This document shows, piece by piece, positions 33,640-46,600 of a stretch of 64,000 nt of DNA. Source of the DNA: Nereocystis luetkeana. Lineage: Eukaryota > Sar > Phaeophyceae > Laminariales > Laminariaceae. Position numbers and translations under genes: made by a program. How positions within the stretch are numbered: position 1 is the first letter of the stretch; every line of letters starts with the position of its first letter. The notes under the pieces were generated by a model. That model was not told the origin of the DNA. It did no database searches and worked only from the letters and a program-made list of their open reading frames with translations. The stretch is taken from assembly GCA_031213475.1 (NCBI GenBank), contig JARUPZ010000025.1, forward strand, positions 3,950,532 to 4,014,531, read 5' to 3'.

Positions 33640-34995
33640 TAATTAACGAGTCACCCCCAGAACGCATGAAGCCGCGCATCGCCACACGGCTTCTGCATGC
33701 CATGGTGAGATGGAAGCGTGTGCTACTGCGTGGCCAGCTACGAACTGCTGCCCAACTCCGAGTTGCAGCTCGGGCAGGATCCCGACATCTGGCTCTACGC
33801 GGTAAATTGAGCGTGGGACCGACTCCATGAACATGGGGAGGTGTCACGGATCAAGATCTCGCTGCAAGGATCCTGAAGGACAACCCGGATAAGTGCGAGC
33901 ACATTGCGCAACTGCACAACGACAACCAGCGCGACAGGGCTGGAGGACGTCAAGCGCGCACTGCGGAACATCCCCGCGGACAAACTTGGCTCGCTCCTCG
34001 TCCCGCGGAAAACTAGTCGTGGGCCGCGGGGTTGCCATGCATGCGCAAGGTGACTCGAGCGGGGCACAAAGCTTGAGCTGTAGGCGCAGCGAGTACGGTT
34101 ACCACAGGGCGGATGCCCGCAGAACAACGACGAGAAGGAGCTCAGATTCAACGGAGGGGTACCGCACTGGAAGAAGAACGTCAGCGGCGTCCCGGCGGCA
34201 GGGCAGCGGGTCGTGGACGCGGCGGGGGAGACAAATGGTCCTCCGTCCACAACACCATCAGCCAAAGCTACTACTGCTGTGTCAAGCTGAAGACCAATGG
34301 CAACAGCTCCAGCGACAACGTCGTCAACGTTTACAGCCCTCATCAATCCGAGCCAGCAGTGAACACAATGGTGGAGACTACATCGGAGGTTGCGGGGGGT
34401 TACCTGGGAGAATACTCGATCATGGCGAGCACGGCGGGCGAACCAACATCCCGGGAGAGGCCAACAGAGGCCCGCGAAAATGAACTAAGCAGGTCGGACA
34501 CGCTTGGGTGTTTCGGAGCTTTGGGGGGGGGGGGGAATCGAAGGCCCTGAGGGCTATGCCAGAGGAGTACGCGGGCGACGACGTTTTAGGCAACGATCAA
34601 GGTTTTGTCAAGCTGCTGGTGGGAGCATCTGAGCACAACCTCGATGACCGCTCCGGACTACGGGACCGGCTATCGGACTATATACGGATGGAAGAACCAC
34701 GAAATATGACCACGGACGGGAACCACAAGCTGAAATGGATCGCTGCAGGAATATTCAACGGCGGCTACACCATCGACCGGATGGGGGTTAGGCAGCAACT
34801 AAGGCTCCCGGGCGTGATGACGTGGGGTGCCCGTCATTGGGTGCAGTTTATTTTCGGTTCCGAGCGCAACGGGGCTGGGAGCTACAATCATCTCCCCCCC
34901 GGAGGCATCGCAGATCGAGACCAACGATTTTACCATCTCGCTACAGCAAGTAGGGGGCGGCAGCAACTTCTGCACGCTCAACATTGAGCTGTGGT
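33640..34995 (+). pseudogene. Broken coding relic, possibly virus-like, family not identified
   Basis: About 1.3 kb of the plus strand has protein-like composition, GC-rich and free of the surrounding simple repeats, but no frame is open throughout, so it is a fossil with several breaks. It differs in texture from the intron-rich host genes. It could be a remnant of an integrated virus-like element or of a host gene. I recognise no family motif. Confidence 0.3.
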
Positions 34996-35508
34996 AAACT
35001 TGGCCAAGAAGAAAGACGCCATCACGACGGTGTTGAACATACACTTACACCGAAGTTGCGCCCGTCATCCATTGTTTGTAAAAATGATTACAACTGCGTC
35101 AGCTGGCGCGAGTTCGACCGCTCGAGTTAAAAACTCGGAAAGGCTAAACATGTTGAAATACGTGTGAACAACGACGAAGAGTCCTTGGTGCCTGTCGGCG
35201 TGTTTCCAGATCGAACCCGTATGGACATGTCGGCAATCAAACAACGAATACAACGAATAATCCATGCTCCTATACCGTTTGCATGATGCCTGCGCTGTCC
35301 TAGACGGCGTCGGCGACGCCAGGCGAGCTCTGGCACGCCCTTCCCTGTAGGATATCGAGCATTCCTGGGGGCGCCCAAGGTGAGGGAGACATAATGTTTC
35401 GCCTTCCAGCCGAGGAAATCAATACGGTCCCTTCCGTCGTGTTTTGAAAGAGCGGTTGCGCTCGGCGGAAAGAGGTCACGGTAGGAGGGTAGGTTAGCCA
35501 AGCTACGA

Positions 35509-35922
35509 TTATTTCCTGCTCCTGAGGAGCGTGTCAAGCGCAGCGCTCAAAGGTTCTGTCGATTTCAAAACCGGGTCGCGCCACGACCCCCCCACCGGGA
35601 CCCACAGGTGCCCGCGTTCCGCTATCGCTATCGGAGGGATGGTTTTATACTGTTCAGGCGTTTTTTCGCCGCTGCAATGCATCGAGAAGAACGATATACC
35701 CCTGGTGAGCAGCCCGGCCACGTGGCCAAAGGTGCTGCACCCCATCAGCAAACCGTCGGCCTGGATCATGCACGTCAGCGCGCTTAGCACGTCGGAGCCC
35801 ACGTGCAGCGTGATCGGCCTCCGGAGCACGTGAAACACACCGGACCGCTGGGGGGTACAGAACAGCCCCGCTCGCTTCTCGGGGCAGTCGTCGGGTGTCT
35901 TCGCCTCCGAACACTCCGAGAG
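35509..35922 (-). CDS. Glycosyltransferase A exon 4 (C-terminal lobe)
   Basis: The exon has 137 codons plus a TAA stop. Its acceptor is AAG rather than CAG. It encodes RRPITLHVGSDVLSALTCMI and ADGLLMGCSTFGHVAGLL, the putative nucleotide-sugar pocket. It is about 88% identical to gene B exon 4, and the stop is shifted slightly between the two copies. Confidence 0.88.
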   Translation of the reverse strand, partial: LSECSEAKTPDDCPEKRAGLFCTPQRSGVFHVLRRPITLHVGSDVLSALTCMIQADGLLMGCSTFGHVAGLLTRGISFFSMHCSGEKTPEQYKTIPPIAIAERGHLWVPVGGSWRDPVLKSTEPLSAALDTLLRSRK

Positions 35923-37221
35923 CTTCACACATGTATGTATACAAAGGAGAAAACGTGTGAACATCGTTGGCGTTGGTCAATTGTGTGCCGTAGACCACCC
36001 CTGGTAGGATGTTGTACTCACTAGTCGTACTCTTGCTGACCGACAGGGTCCCTCAACTTCGGAAACACGCAACGTCGCCGGGATATCGTTTGTGCCACAC
36101 CGGGCTTGGTAGTATACATACGCTAGGACAGCTCTAAATACAAGCGAACAACCGTAATTTAACTTATGGAGTACTACTGACTGCTATCGGAAGCTTGGCA
36201 TCGCTCCCCCCCCTGGTCTATGGTCATACGACTACGACCATGCATGAGATCGAGTACATCTCTCCTATCGAGTACCCCCCCCCCCCCCCCCCCTAGGACC
36301 TCGGAAATTCGCGCCATTTTTCCAGTCAGGAAGTTTTGTATGGTGTACAGAGCTCTCACAGATCGAAAAAACGAGTGCTTTCACGCTAAGTTCTATTATC
36401 GCATTTTTCAGGGCTTTTCGCGGATCAGGGAAAATCTCACGGGTCGGATGGGGACGGGTCGGGAATCACCCCACGGTAGGGGTTGCACATTTTGGGCCAA
36501 AGGTTTCTGACCCATTGAGTTCCTCAAGTAAGTGAAGAACTACTAGTTAGGATGAAATGTTTAGTCGTATACAGGACTAGCGCATACAAGTGCCGGTCGG
36601 TTGGCCCGAACGAATTTCTTCCAAGTATTGTATCGGGAGAGATATTGAGCTCCTAACGTTAGGGGCTCAAGGAACTTCTGGTTCCTGCTGTGGGATGGCT
36701 CTCGGGACAGCTTATCCGACCCGACCCGCGATTTTATTGAGGTGTGTTGGCTTGACCCGACCCGACCCGCGAGATTTTGAAAGTCTCTTGACCCGACCCG
36801 ACCTGACCCGGTCCGACCTGACCCGACCCGCGAGAGTTGAAAACCTCCTGACCCGACCCGGCCGGACCCGTGAGATTTTGAACACCCCCGGTGACCCGAC
36901 CCGCGGGTCGGGTTGCGACCCGCAAACATTCTTGGTAAGCACTACCCGTTGCGACGGTTGTCATGCCTCATTGCTCTCAACCGGTCCGAGAGCTGCTTGG
37001 TTGTGTCGACCATACAACGAAGCGAAACTAAAAATAGAGAGGAAAGCGCAAAAAAACAAGGTGCGCAACAAAAAGGAGATTGAGGGCATGCCGGGGTTCG
37101 AAGTCCGGCCTTCAGACTTGTTGTCCTAACCTTGAGCAGTCCCCTGATGTACGAGTAGTGTCCTGAAGTGGTATATATACATATATATATATACGTATAT
37201 TATATATACATATACTCCGAG

Positions 37222-37269
<48 letters not shown>

Positions 37270-37610
37270 CCGGTCGCCCCGGTGGTTCAAGTGGTTAACC
37301 TCGAATTCTACTTGTGTTTTGAGTCCTGGGGTCGAGCCCCAGGTGGGTCGGACATTTGACTTTGTTTGCTAAAATAAAAATATAAATGATTCAATTGTTG
37401 AGAGCGCCTGGCAGCGTGGGTAGGCACAATTCGATGCGAGTCGACGAGGGAAGAAAAGGCTGAAATCTTCTCGCGATAAAAATGAAGGCACGTACCGTAG
37501 CGGGAAGGGGGTAGAAGAGCCTGCTATGTGACCCCGGATCTGAGTTACGAGTTGGAAGGAGAGAGAGAAGACGATGTGCGAAGATAATAAATGGGATGAG
37601 CAAAACATGA

Positions 37611-37643
<33 letters not shown>

Positions 37644-40600
37644 ACCCTCCCCCCGTCCGATCTCGAACTTGCAAGCTTGTTGTGATACTTAAGCGATAGT
37701 TTGATCACGCTTTCCATGGGTGCGTCGGATTGTAGAGTCGTCTACAAACTATTATAGGGTCGAAAGCAGTAGATTCGCTATCTACCGAGTATGTACGTAA
37801 AATGACACATTGCTCGATGTAAACTTAAAGCCAAGGGTGTGTATTCGTCGGGTTTCCCTTGCTTTGTTCTAAAGAGGCGTTTCTCACGTGAGGAAATGAA
37901 GAGCCACTCAAGTGATGCCCCAAAATTCAGGAATCAGCCCTTATGGTTTCACGCCTCCTTAGATATAATTAAGGTATTACTAAGGTATTAATAGTTCAGA
38001 TATACATCTTGGCCTCACAAGACACTAAAACTAGCGACTTCTATGTACTGGAGGCCAGTGGTTTTTCCTACATACGCCGGGATGAAACGCGATTTCGTCA
38101 GCACTTATGTGTCTGGTGGAAATTCCTTTGTTTCCCCGTCGTACACATCTTTGCCTAGAAACCGCCGTATACCGGCAGACGATGAGCACCAGGTAGAAGA
38201 TGCAGGCAGAGCGAAGGTGCGCACACCTTTTGAGCAGGGCAGACCACGGTGAGAACACGCGAAGACCGCTCAACAGGCGATCGGCTTTAGAGAGGGGAAC
38301 CGGAGGGCGCCCTTACCGATCCTACGGGCCGCCCTTTCTGCTCCCCCGTCCCATGCGTCACCCGCAACGTTTGTCTTGTGGAGCCGAAGCTGAGCTTCGA
38401 AGCTGGACAGACGCCCTGAATTGGTTATAATACGGTGACACAACGTCGAACATATATATACCGATACTACCGTACTGGTAGCCCGTACACGATTTTTCAC
38501 ACGTCTGCATCCTCTGTAGAACCACAGTCAGAAAATGTTCCACGGAGGATCTGATCTGACACACCTGGATGGCTACGAGCTGGTTCCAGCAGTAGCTGGA
38601 GTATTTCGGCATCCATTTTTTGCGCCCTGATTGAATAGGAGTTGGGAAACGAAATTTATGGCGGGGTTTTTCTTTATTATGTGACCATACGGAAAAACGT
38701 AATTTTGTTGGCCCTTTTTGAACAAAGTGTTTTCTTGCTCAAGAAGGTCCATTTTAACTTTTGTTTGGGATTAGTTCGGCGACGTCGAAGCAAAATGGCG
38801 GACGAAAATACAACAAACTGGAAAAGGCCATCTATCAGGTTTTCGTATGATTTCGAGTATGAAAAATATCCCTGCTAAAGCTTGATTTCCAACTCTTCTC
38901 CGAAAAGGTGATTTCCGTGACAGCAGATAGTTCCCCTAGGGTTACCAAAGAGCTCAACATATTGTTCCAGGAATTACTTTGGCAGGCGTTTTCTATAGCA
39001 GCCTTTTACGGACGTCTTTCCTTTGATGATACGATCATATCAACAAATCTGCGGTCGAAATGAGTCGACGCATTCACCGATTAATGGCGTAAATAAAGAA
39101 GAATCGTATGGGTTCAAAGATTGACAGCTTGAATCCCTACGCAACAACGCCTCCGCATGTACTATAAACATTTATTTATCATATCTCACGAATTACAGTT
39201 CGCACCATCAAACCAGCTTCACCGATGTGTTTCCATTGTTGATGCGGTCACGTGGATGTGCTTTGGGTTGTGAGTTTCAGTATATTCACGGCGTTATTGC
39301 CCGAAGGTGGAATGCTACGTTTTTTTCTGGAACCAGCTCAATGCGCGTAAATGGCGAGGAAGGGTTGGTGTACGGTGTACTCTGGTCTGTGGTATACCAG
39401 GGTATACGATATTTTGGACCTGTACATATTTCCTCGTGATGACCTGCAGGATATCGCGGTATATTTGAGGTATTTTTCAGCTCCAGTTACTTTGGCCCGT
39501 TCTGTGACCACAGCCTCAACATGTTACATTCAAGACACAAGTTAACAAGAGAACAACAACAACAATGACAAGAACAACAACATACCCCAAGCCACGAATT
39601 GACACGGTCTAGGCTAGGCAGATCATTATATCTGCCCAACGCGTGCACTGTGTTTTTTTCGTTTTCGAACCTGGTCAAGCGCCACTGGCCAAGTCGGGAA
39701 CTCATCGAACAGCCCAGAGTCCGCCGAGGGGCAAGGTACGATCGTTTCCGAGAACACATGGAAGTTCGGCGGTTCCAGCCCCCTTCCAATAACCTCCTGC
39801 GAAACAGTGTCCATGAACACCTCCAGAAGCTTGAAGTACTCCGAGTTTCCGTTCTGAAAAAAAGCCCGTCTATCTCCCAGACGGATGTGGATTGCAAAGG
39901 TAAGCCTCGTGGGATCGTAGGTGCATTTGGGGTCATCGTCGTACCTAGTTTGTTTTTTTTGGGGGGAGGCGGGTGGTGTTTTAACCACATGCGAGGTGGG
40001 CAGTTGAAACCGCAATCATTCGTCTAGGTTAGTCGTACGACTTCGTAAATATCCGATCAAGGTTAAAGGTTTTGTTGGGAAATTCCTGGATGTTTTTTTT
40101 TGGGGGGCGAAAATACACGGTGGGTAAATAGCGACCGCGCTATGGTGCTGGGTGACGGTCCACGGTATATATTATGGCACAGGTACGTTTACTAGTCAAG
40201 GATGGCTGACCTCAACGAATCGTCGATCTTGCGCTGAATGCGTGGCTCAGTGGTTCATGCGTACGGGCGGCCACGAACGAACGTGCACATTCTTCCCCAA
40301 CCACAGGCAACATATATATAGCAGCACTGCAGGAAGTAGTTTCTGCCATTCGGTTGGCAGGGTTCTGTGCTGTGTTGGAGGATCGCTGTAGCTTCTCTGG
40401 CACCTCACTCGTGTCATCGTTTTCTCTCATCATGAGCACAGCTTCGCCCACACGCTCACTCTGTCCCCTGAATATATCAGCTATGCATCTGTATTATTCC
40501 CTGTACCCACTCACGTCTCCTAGCGCGATAACGCGTCTATCCCACCACAAAACCCCCACATATATATTCCTTTCTCTTCATCTTGCACTACTTTTCTTTT

Positions 40601-43600
40601 CGTTTTCAAGCGCATGGAAAAAGGAAAAAGGGGTGTGAGTGTTCACCGCAAACAGCTTCCCTACATACATGTTTGGCGTATACTGCGAGCTCTTTTTGAA
40701 GAGGGCCAACAAGACCAACTTGAGCGGGTCTTGACCCTACAGACAGGCTTTACAACGGGAGCGACGGTTTTTAAATACCGGTAGGCAGCATTGTTTGGCC
40801 AACACGAACGTCTGACTGATACGTGGAGGCTCCTCGCTTGAGGGACTACCCAACACCGTCGATGCCGTTTTTTTGGTTTACGATTTAATGTCGAGCAAAC
40901 TACCGATTAATAGTAGGATTAGGCCGAGGGTAACCCTTGTATGGACTGACTGCACTCCCGTTTTTGGGACAAACCACTCAAACTCTGGGTAGCCCGTCCT
41001 CAGAACGGGACTGCAGTCTTAAAAAAAGAGTTAATAAGCGTCCTCTTTCAACAAAAAAAAAAAACTGTTTTTTTTTTTGCGGGGAAAAATATCATTCGAG
41101 ACTTTTTTGGTCCGATCAGCTTGACGGGGTTGGGGTTAGGGTCGCTCTGGTTGGCTGAGGGTTAGTGAGGACCCTCAGGAGCACTAGGTGGTATCATATC
41201 CCAAACCGTACCACACGTCCTACATCGTCAGAGACGCATAGGGGTACACCAGCGGCCACACTGCTTCTGGCTCAGGATCCTCAACTCCTTTGAGGCACAC
41301 TGCAAGTAAGTCCCGTGTGGGAGACAAAATACTCGGGGAACAAAATTGGTTTGTCTCCCAAACGGGACAGCAGTTTTCCCCTGAGGCTCACTGCAGTCCC
41401 CGTTTGGGAGACAAAGCGCTCGGGAATTTGAGTCGTTTGTCTCCGAAACGGGACTACTGCAGTTTCCCCCCCCCCTGAAAGGTTAAACGAATACCAGGTA
41501 TAAGCCCTCTTGGGGACTTGAGGACTTGGGAGGGGGAAGTTTTTTACGATAAACAAAATGTGACGGTTACTACAGCGAACGGCCGCTGCGCCATTGGTTG
41601 GGAGACATGATGCACTGGTTGATGCTCGGGCGACGATGGTTGATGCAACGAGTCGTGCGGCACGGGGGCAGCATGATCTTTGTAGAGGTACTTCTGCTGG
41701 GCGCCCGCGCTGCTGCTGCTCCTACTACTACGGGAAACCTAGAGTAAATAGGACCTACCTACGGTACATACAAAAACCTGTATATTTTCCTACTTTTACC
41801 AACAACACCTGGTTTTGGTTACTATGCCCCCCCCCCAATAGACGGTCCAATGGTTGACAACACCAACTTTATCGTGGTACATGCTAGTCGCTTTCTCCGG
41901 GACCCAAAGGGATCATGGAAGGAGCTGCCCAACATCGCTGGGGTACCGTCAATAATTTGTGTTTTATGATACCTACGTAGATCATGGGATTACCCATCGG
42001 GCTGCAGAATGATTCATCCTTAAAGGTCAGGTTTTTTGGGGACGAGGTATGGGCTTCCTTAAGGCCAATGGAGGAGACTCGGAAACTAATTGGGCCGTCA
42101 CTACCGTATCCGCACGTCAAAGGTTGTCAGAGACGTATAGCGTACATACACTTACCACGGTCGAGGGTGCACGTAGAAATTGTCTCTGGCTTCCGCAAGA
42201 ACCTTGCGGACGGTCTGCCGTCTCGCCCCGTCCCAGCCTCCCAAGAAGGACAGATGCTGACTCGCAAACGACATGTCGAACGCAAAAAGCAAGCGGTTCC
42301 AGCGTGGGTCCACGAAACCTCCGTTCTCCACGGCCCGCGCCAAGCGCTCGACGGCTGCCGCCGAGCCCAGGGTGATCTGGTTCGATTGGCGGCGAAAAAA
42401 ACAACAACAACAACACCGGAACAAGGCGCAACGTCGATCAGCGAACTCGATCGTGTGCCCTTGCTGATTGCCAGAGGAAGATGCAGTTTTGGGTCCCCAT
42501 GCAGGTGGCCAACAAGAACAAATCGATGTCACTATTACGGGGGACTCTATTAAATAGGACCTACGGTACACAGCAAAAACACGTGTGTATTCCCCTATTT
42601 ATTTTGTTACTAACAATGCTTGGTCGTCCGTAACACGAATGGTTTGGAATACTAACGCCCTTCTCTTAATGTTCGCACGAGATTCCGAGTGTGGAAACTA
42701 GTTTCTGGCGAGACTGGAAAACAGCGTGGAAGCATGCGACGGCATAGGGGTACACCTGCAACTTTCTGAGGCTCCTTGATCGAGGGCCTTTTCTCCGTAT
42801 ACCCCCCCCCCCCCAAAAACAAAACAAAACAAAAACTATCTATTTTCCCTGTTGTTGGGGACATCATATAGCATGGGAAAACTTGCCGGTAAGGAAGTTG
42901 AGGATTCACAGCAGCAACGGCTACTCGTGTGATGGGTGCATGTTTCAAGTTGGCGTCTTGCGTTACAGTGCAAGGACTCGTAGAGCGCGGGGCGGGGCGC
43001 AGCGTGATCCTATCTCCCCTTTCTGCTAGCCCCTCACGGTGCTTGGTAGACGGTTGGCAACCAGTTAAACCTTAGGTAACCATTGTTCTGGTTGCAAGCT
43101 TGGGGATCTCAACAAGGATGAGAAAACGGAGTGCTCTCGTACGCTTGGTCCAACGAGAAACTCCGTGTGGCCTCCACTACAGTAGGACTATATCGTTTGC
43201 TGTGTTTGGCTCGAAAACAAAACGAGTTTTGGCGGGTCCTCGGCGCATAAGAAGTCTCCCCCATCAACTGGTCAGAGGTATGCTTCGGCCTGAACACATC
43301 TACGTTAAAACCCCTTTTTGTACCGCAACGTTCAGAAACGTGAATCTCACTCTATGTAGTTTCGAGTAAATGTGTTCCCGATAATAAGCTAAATCTCTCC
43401 ATAAGTCAGGAGTATGGCGAGGCCTAAAAAAAGTAAAGTCAGCCCTTTTAGTGCCGTGCTGTCGAGAAACATGTGTACGACTCTAATTGCGAGTAGTTTT
43501 TCGCCAATTGTCTCGAAGACGAGACTGCGGTCGTGAGGGGTTGATGCTCCTATCGTGTCGCGGCGTGCGTCCCCGGTGGTTCAGGGGTTTGGGCGTTCTA

Positions 43601-46600
43601 CAGGAAGGAAATTTGACAAGAGTAACATGCTCAGCGGTAGGTGATACGTGACTGTGATTGTGTGGCTACGTGTCAAGAGGGTGGGTGGCTGGGTGGCTGG
43701 GTGGTTGGGTGGGTGTGGGTGGGTGAGTGGGCAGTCCACTGCTGTAGCCGGGGTGATCTATAACGGAGGACCGTATTAAATACAGTAGGACCTACGGTAA
43801 CAAAACCCTATATATTTCGGTATTTTTACTCAGAATACTTGGACCTACTCACTATGCCTCCGTATTTAGCAGTAGCTAGCAGTTCATTGTATCGTTTGCG
43901 ATCCACTACCAGCGCGGTGATCCACCCGCCATAAAACTCGGCCTGATCCTTCGCTAACTGTGTCGGTGATCCACCAGACCCAAACCGAAAAGCCTCGTCG
44001 GTAACCCACGAAAGAGCGCGGTGATCCACGAAGGCCCCCACACGTGTAGTGATGATCGGCATAGTATAACAGCTCTACGCTGCACACGTATTTTGGGGAC
44101 TGATCGCGTTTGCTGCCCACCCCCCCTCCCCCCCCCCTCCCCGCCTCAATGATGGACGCAGAGGTATGTTGCAATAGGGGTGCACCCTATTTTTTCGGAG
44201 ACTCAGATCCGAGGCCACACAGCAGGTTGTACTCTCTCCCCCCCCCCCCACGACGCTTCGCGCCTGGCATTGCTTTTGGCACGGGAAGTCTTCAGCCCTA
44301 TCTTCCCTCGTCGCCTCGACTCGAGCAACTGCGCCTACCCGCGCTCCCAGCAGTTGATTCTTGTCGTTTTTGTAAGAACATATATATTCAAAACCTCACC
44401 TCGGTGAGGATTCAAACTGAATAAAAATAAAAATGTTTTTCTGCTCACTCACAAGAAGCGTCCGAGGGGGGGGATATCACTATTGATAGAGCACCGGAGC
44501 GGCCGGTTACCGCGAAGCGTATACCACGTCGCTGCGGTGGCAAACAGTTCGTCGCCACAACAAACGGTGCGGAGCGGGTGTCACAAACGTACGTGTGTGC
44601 GGTGTGGCGCCTTGGGTATTATACCCCCTCCTGTATGTATGTAAGTGCTTCAGCTGCCCGGGCTTCTTTTGCATGGGGCAGATGATAATTTTCACTTTTC
44701 GGCCGATATGTTTTTCCCCACTCAAGTCCAAAAGCGGGCACTGGAAAGGTCACATAGTATACGATCACACAGGCTGAACCCCCCCCCCCCGGCTCCGCAT
44801 TGGTATATACATACAGGTTGAGTTGGCGACGACGCTGTAAAACTCGTCTCTCACTACGTGAGCGAGGCAGCCAGGATACCGCTTTTAGTTTTTTTTTTTT
44901 TTTTTTGTCGGTCGCCCACAGCTGTTGTCGAGTGAGATCATTTATGCGAGATAAAGAACCTTTACTCCGCACAAGGGAATTGATCGTATCACGTAGTGTC
45001 CATGGCAAAGTACCCGAGAAGCAATTACGTAGTACTTCCATTGCTGTCGCTGGAAATGCCTACACCGGAAATTAAATTGACCTTGAATCTGTCATCCATA
45101 TGCAAGTCCGCCTCACAAGCGGTTCTTAGTAGGATGCAGCTCACCCTTCATGCGACTCGCCGGACACTTCACGGCGCTTCGCGCTTGGTGCAAGCAATGT
45201 CCGCCTGGTAGGTGAAAACCCGACATGCTCCGTCCCGGCATTGTAGGGATGCGAGGATCTATAGTCATACGACTACGGCAATGCATGATATCGAGTACAT
45301 CCCTCCTATCGAGTACGCCCCCCCCCCCCCCTTCCCTCCAGCCCCCTGCACATTGTGGGCAACACAAATTTCCCTTGGAGACGTTCGACGATGTAGTTAG
45401 CCAACGCTTCGAGGTGCCCCGACAACCGTATTGGTGTGCTGCATTGTTCTACATATGTCCCCACAAGGAGGTTTTCACTCCCCATATTGTGCAAGGACGG
45501 GGGGAGGGGGGGGGGCGTCTCTTCCACCTGTCTAGGTATGACGCTGTTCGCGCGCCGTGTGCCCCTGTTGCATGCATACCGTGGGCTGAAGATGATCGCA
45601 TTGAAAAAAACAGAACACACATGCTTATCTGACCGTTTGCTCTTTCTTACAATCCAGAAATATGCTTTCAGCACACACTCCACTCCAAGAGTAGTATACT
45701 TCGTACACGGTTGCCGGCAACTTTGTTTCGTGTTGGGTTTGACGGCAATATCAAATACGAGCCGACCTTGTCAACTGCACCCACTGCTGTTGCTACGCCC
45801 CCCTCTTTCTGATCTAACAACGGCTGAAATATCGAGGATACATTTGGGTCGAGCCGAGTGCACCCAAAAGTCTAGCGGTGACCACGCGTCCTGTTTTGGT
45901 AGGTAGCAAGGATTCGGCGTGCGCCTTGTTTCATCTCACAGCAGAACACTCGGCGGTAAATTTAAACAACAAAGCGCGGTACGAGAAAAATGACATAATA
46001 AGGTACTTGGTGCTTGTTCCAACAACAACGTTGTATCCCATGTTTGTATATGCCTGCGGTAGGAGACGAGGGTCTTTCCTTTCGTCTACTCAGGGACACT
46101 CGCCCGACGATATATTTTCAAAAATTCGATCCCCTTTTTTCGTGCGTTTATGATGAATGTCGCGTTCTGGAACCGCCAAGGGTTTTATTTATTTCTTGCG
46201 CTGCGCCAACCCGAAGGCGGTTCATTTTAAGTCATTCTTGAGCGAAGCCGGATGCCCCACGCACTACATCGGCCTTGACCCTTCCTTTTAGGGCGAGCCT
46301 GCAGTCGCCTTTTGGGAAAACATAGTCAACTTCGTTTACTTTGTCCCCTCAAAATGGAACTGCAGTTTTCCCTAAAGGGTTTCACACGCGGTTGCGAACA
46401 TTGGTGGGGGGGGGGGGGGGGGGGGAGGGGTGGGGCGCTTCTACTGTCGGTCGGGATGTGACCTATGATGACGGCCTTGCAATCCTCAGGTATCGTTTAC
46501 AGTTTACTTCAAAACAGAAAGTGTCGCAGCCCATAAGGTTTGCAACCCCATCTATAGGGTGTTTCGCCATGCGATGACTCAATCATCCACCTACCCGCGA

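Noticed and set aside
43826-44062. 78-codon minus-strand frame in gene A intron 1
   Set aside because: Exons 1 and 2 of gene A join directly in phase 0, matching gene B's exon 2 acceptor. The frame also contains three GGTGATCCAC repeats.
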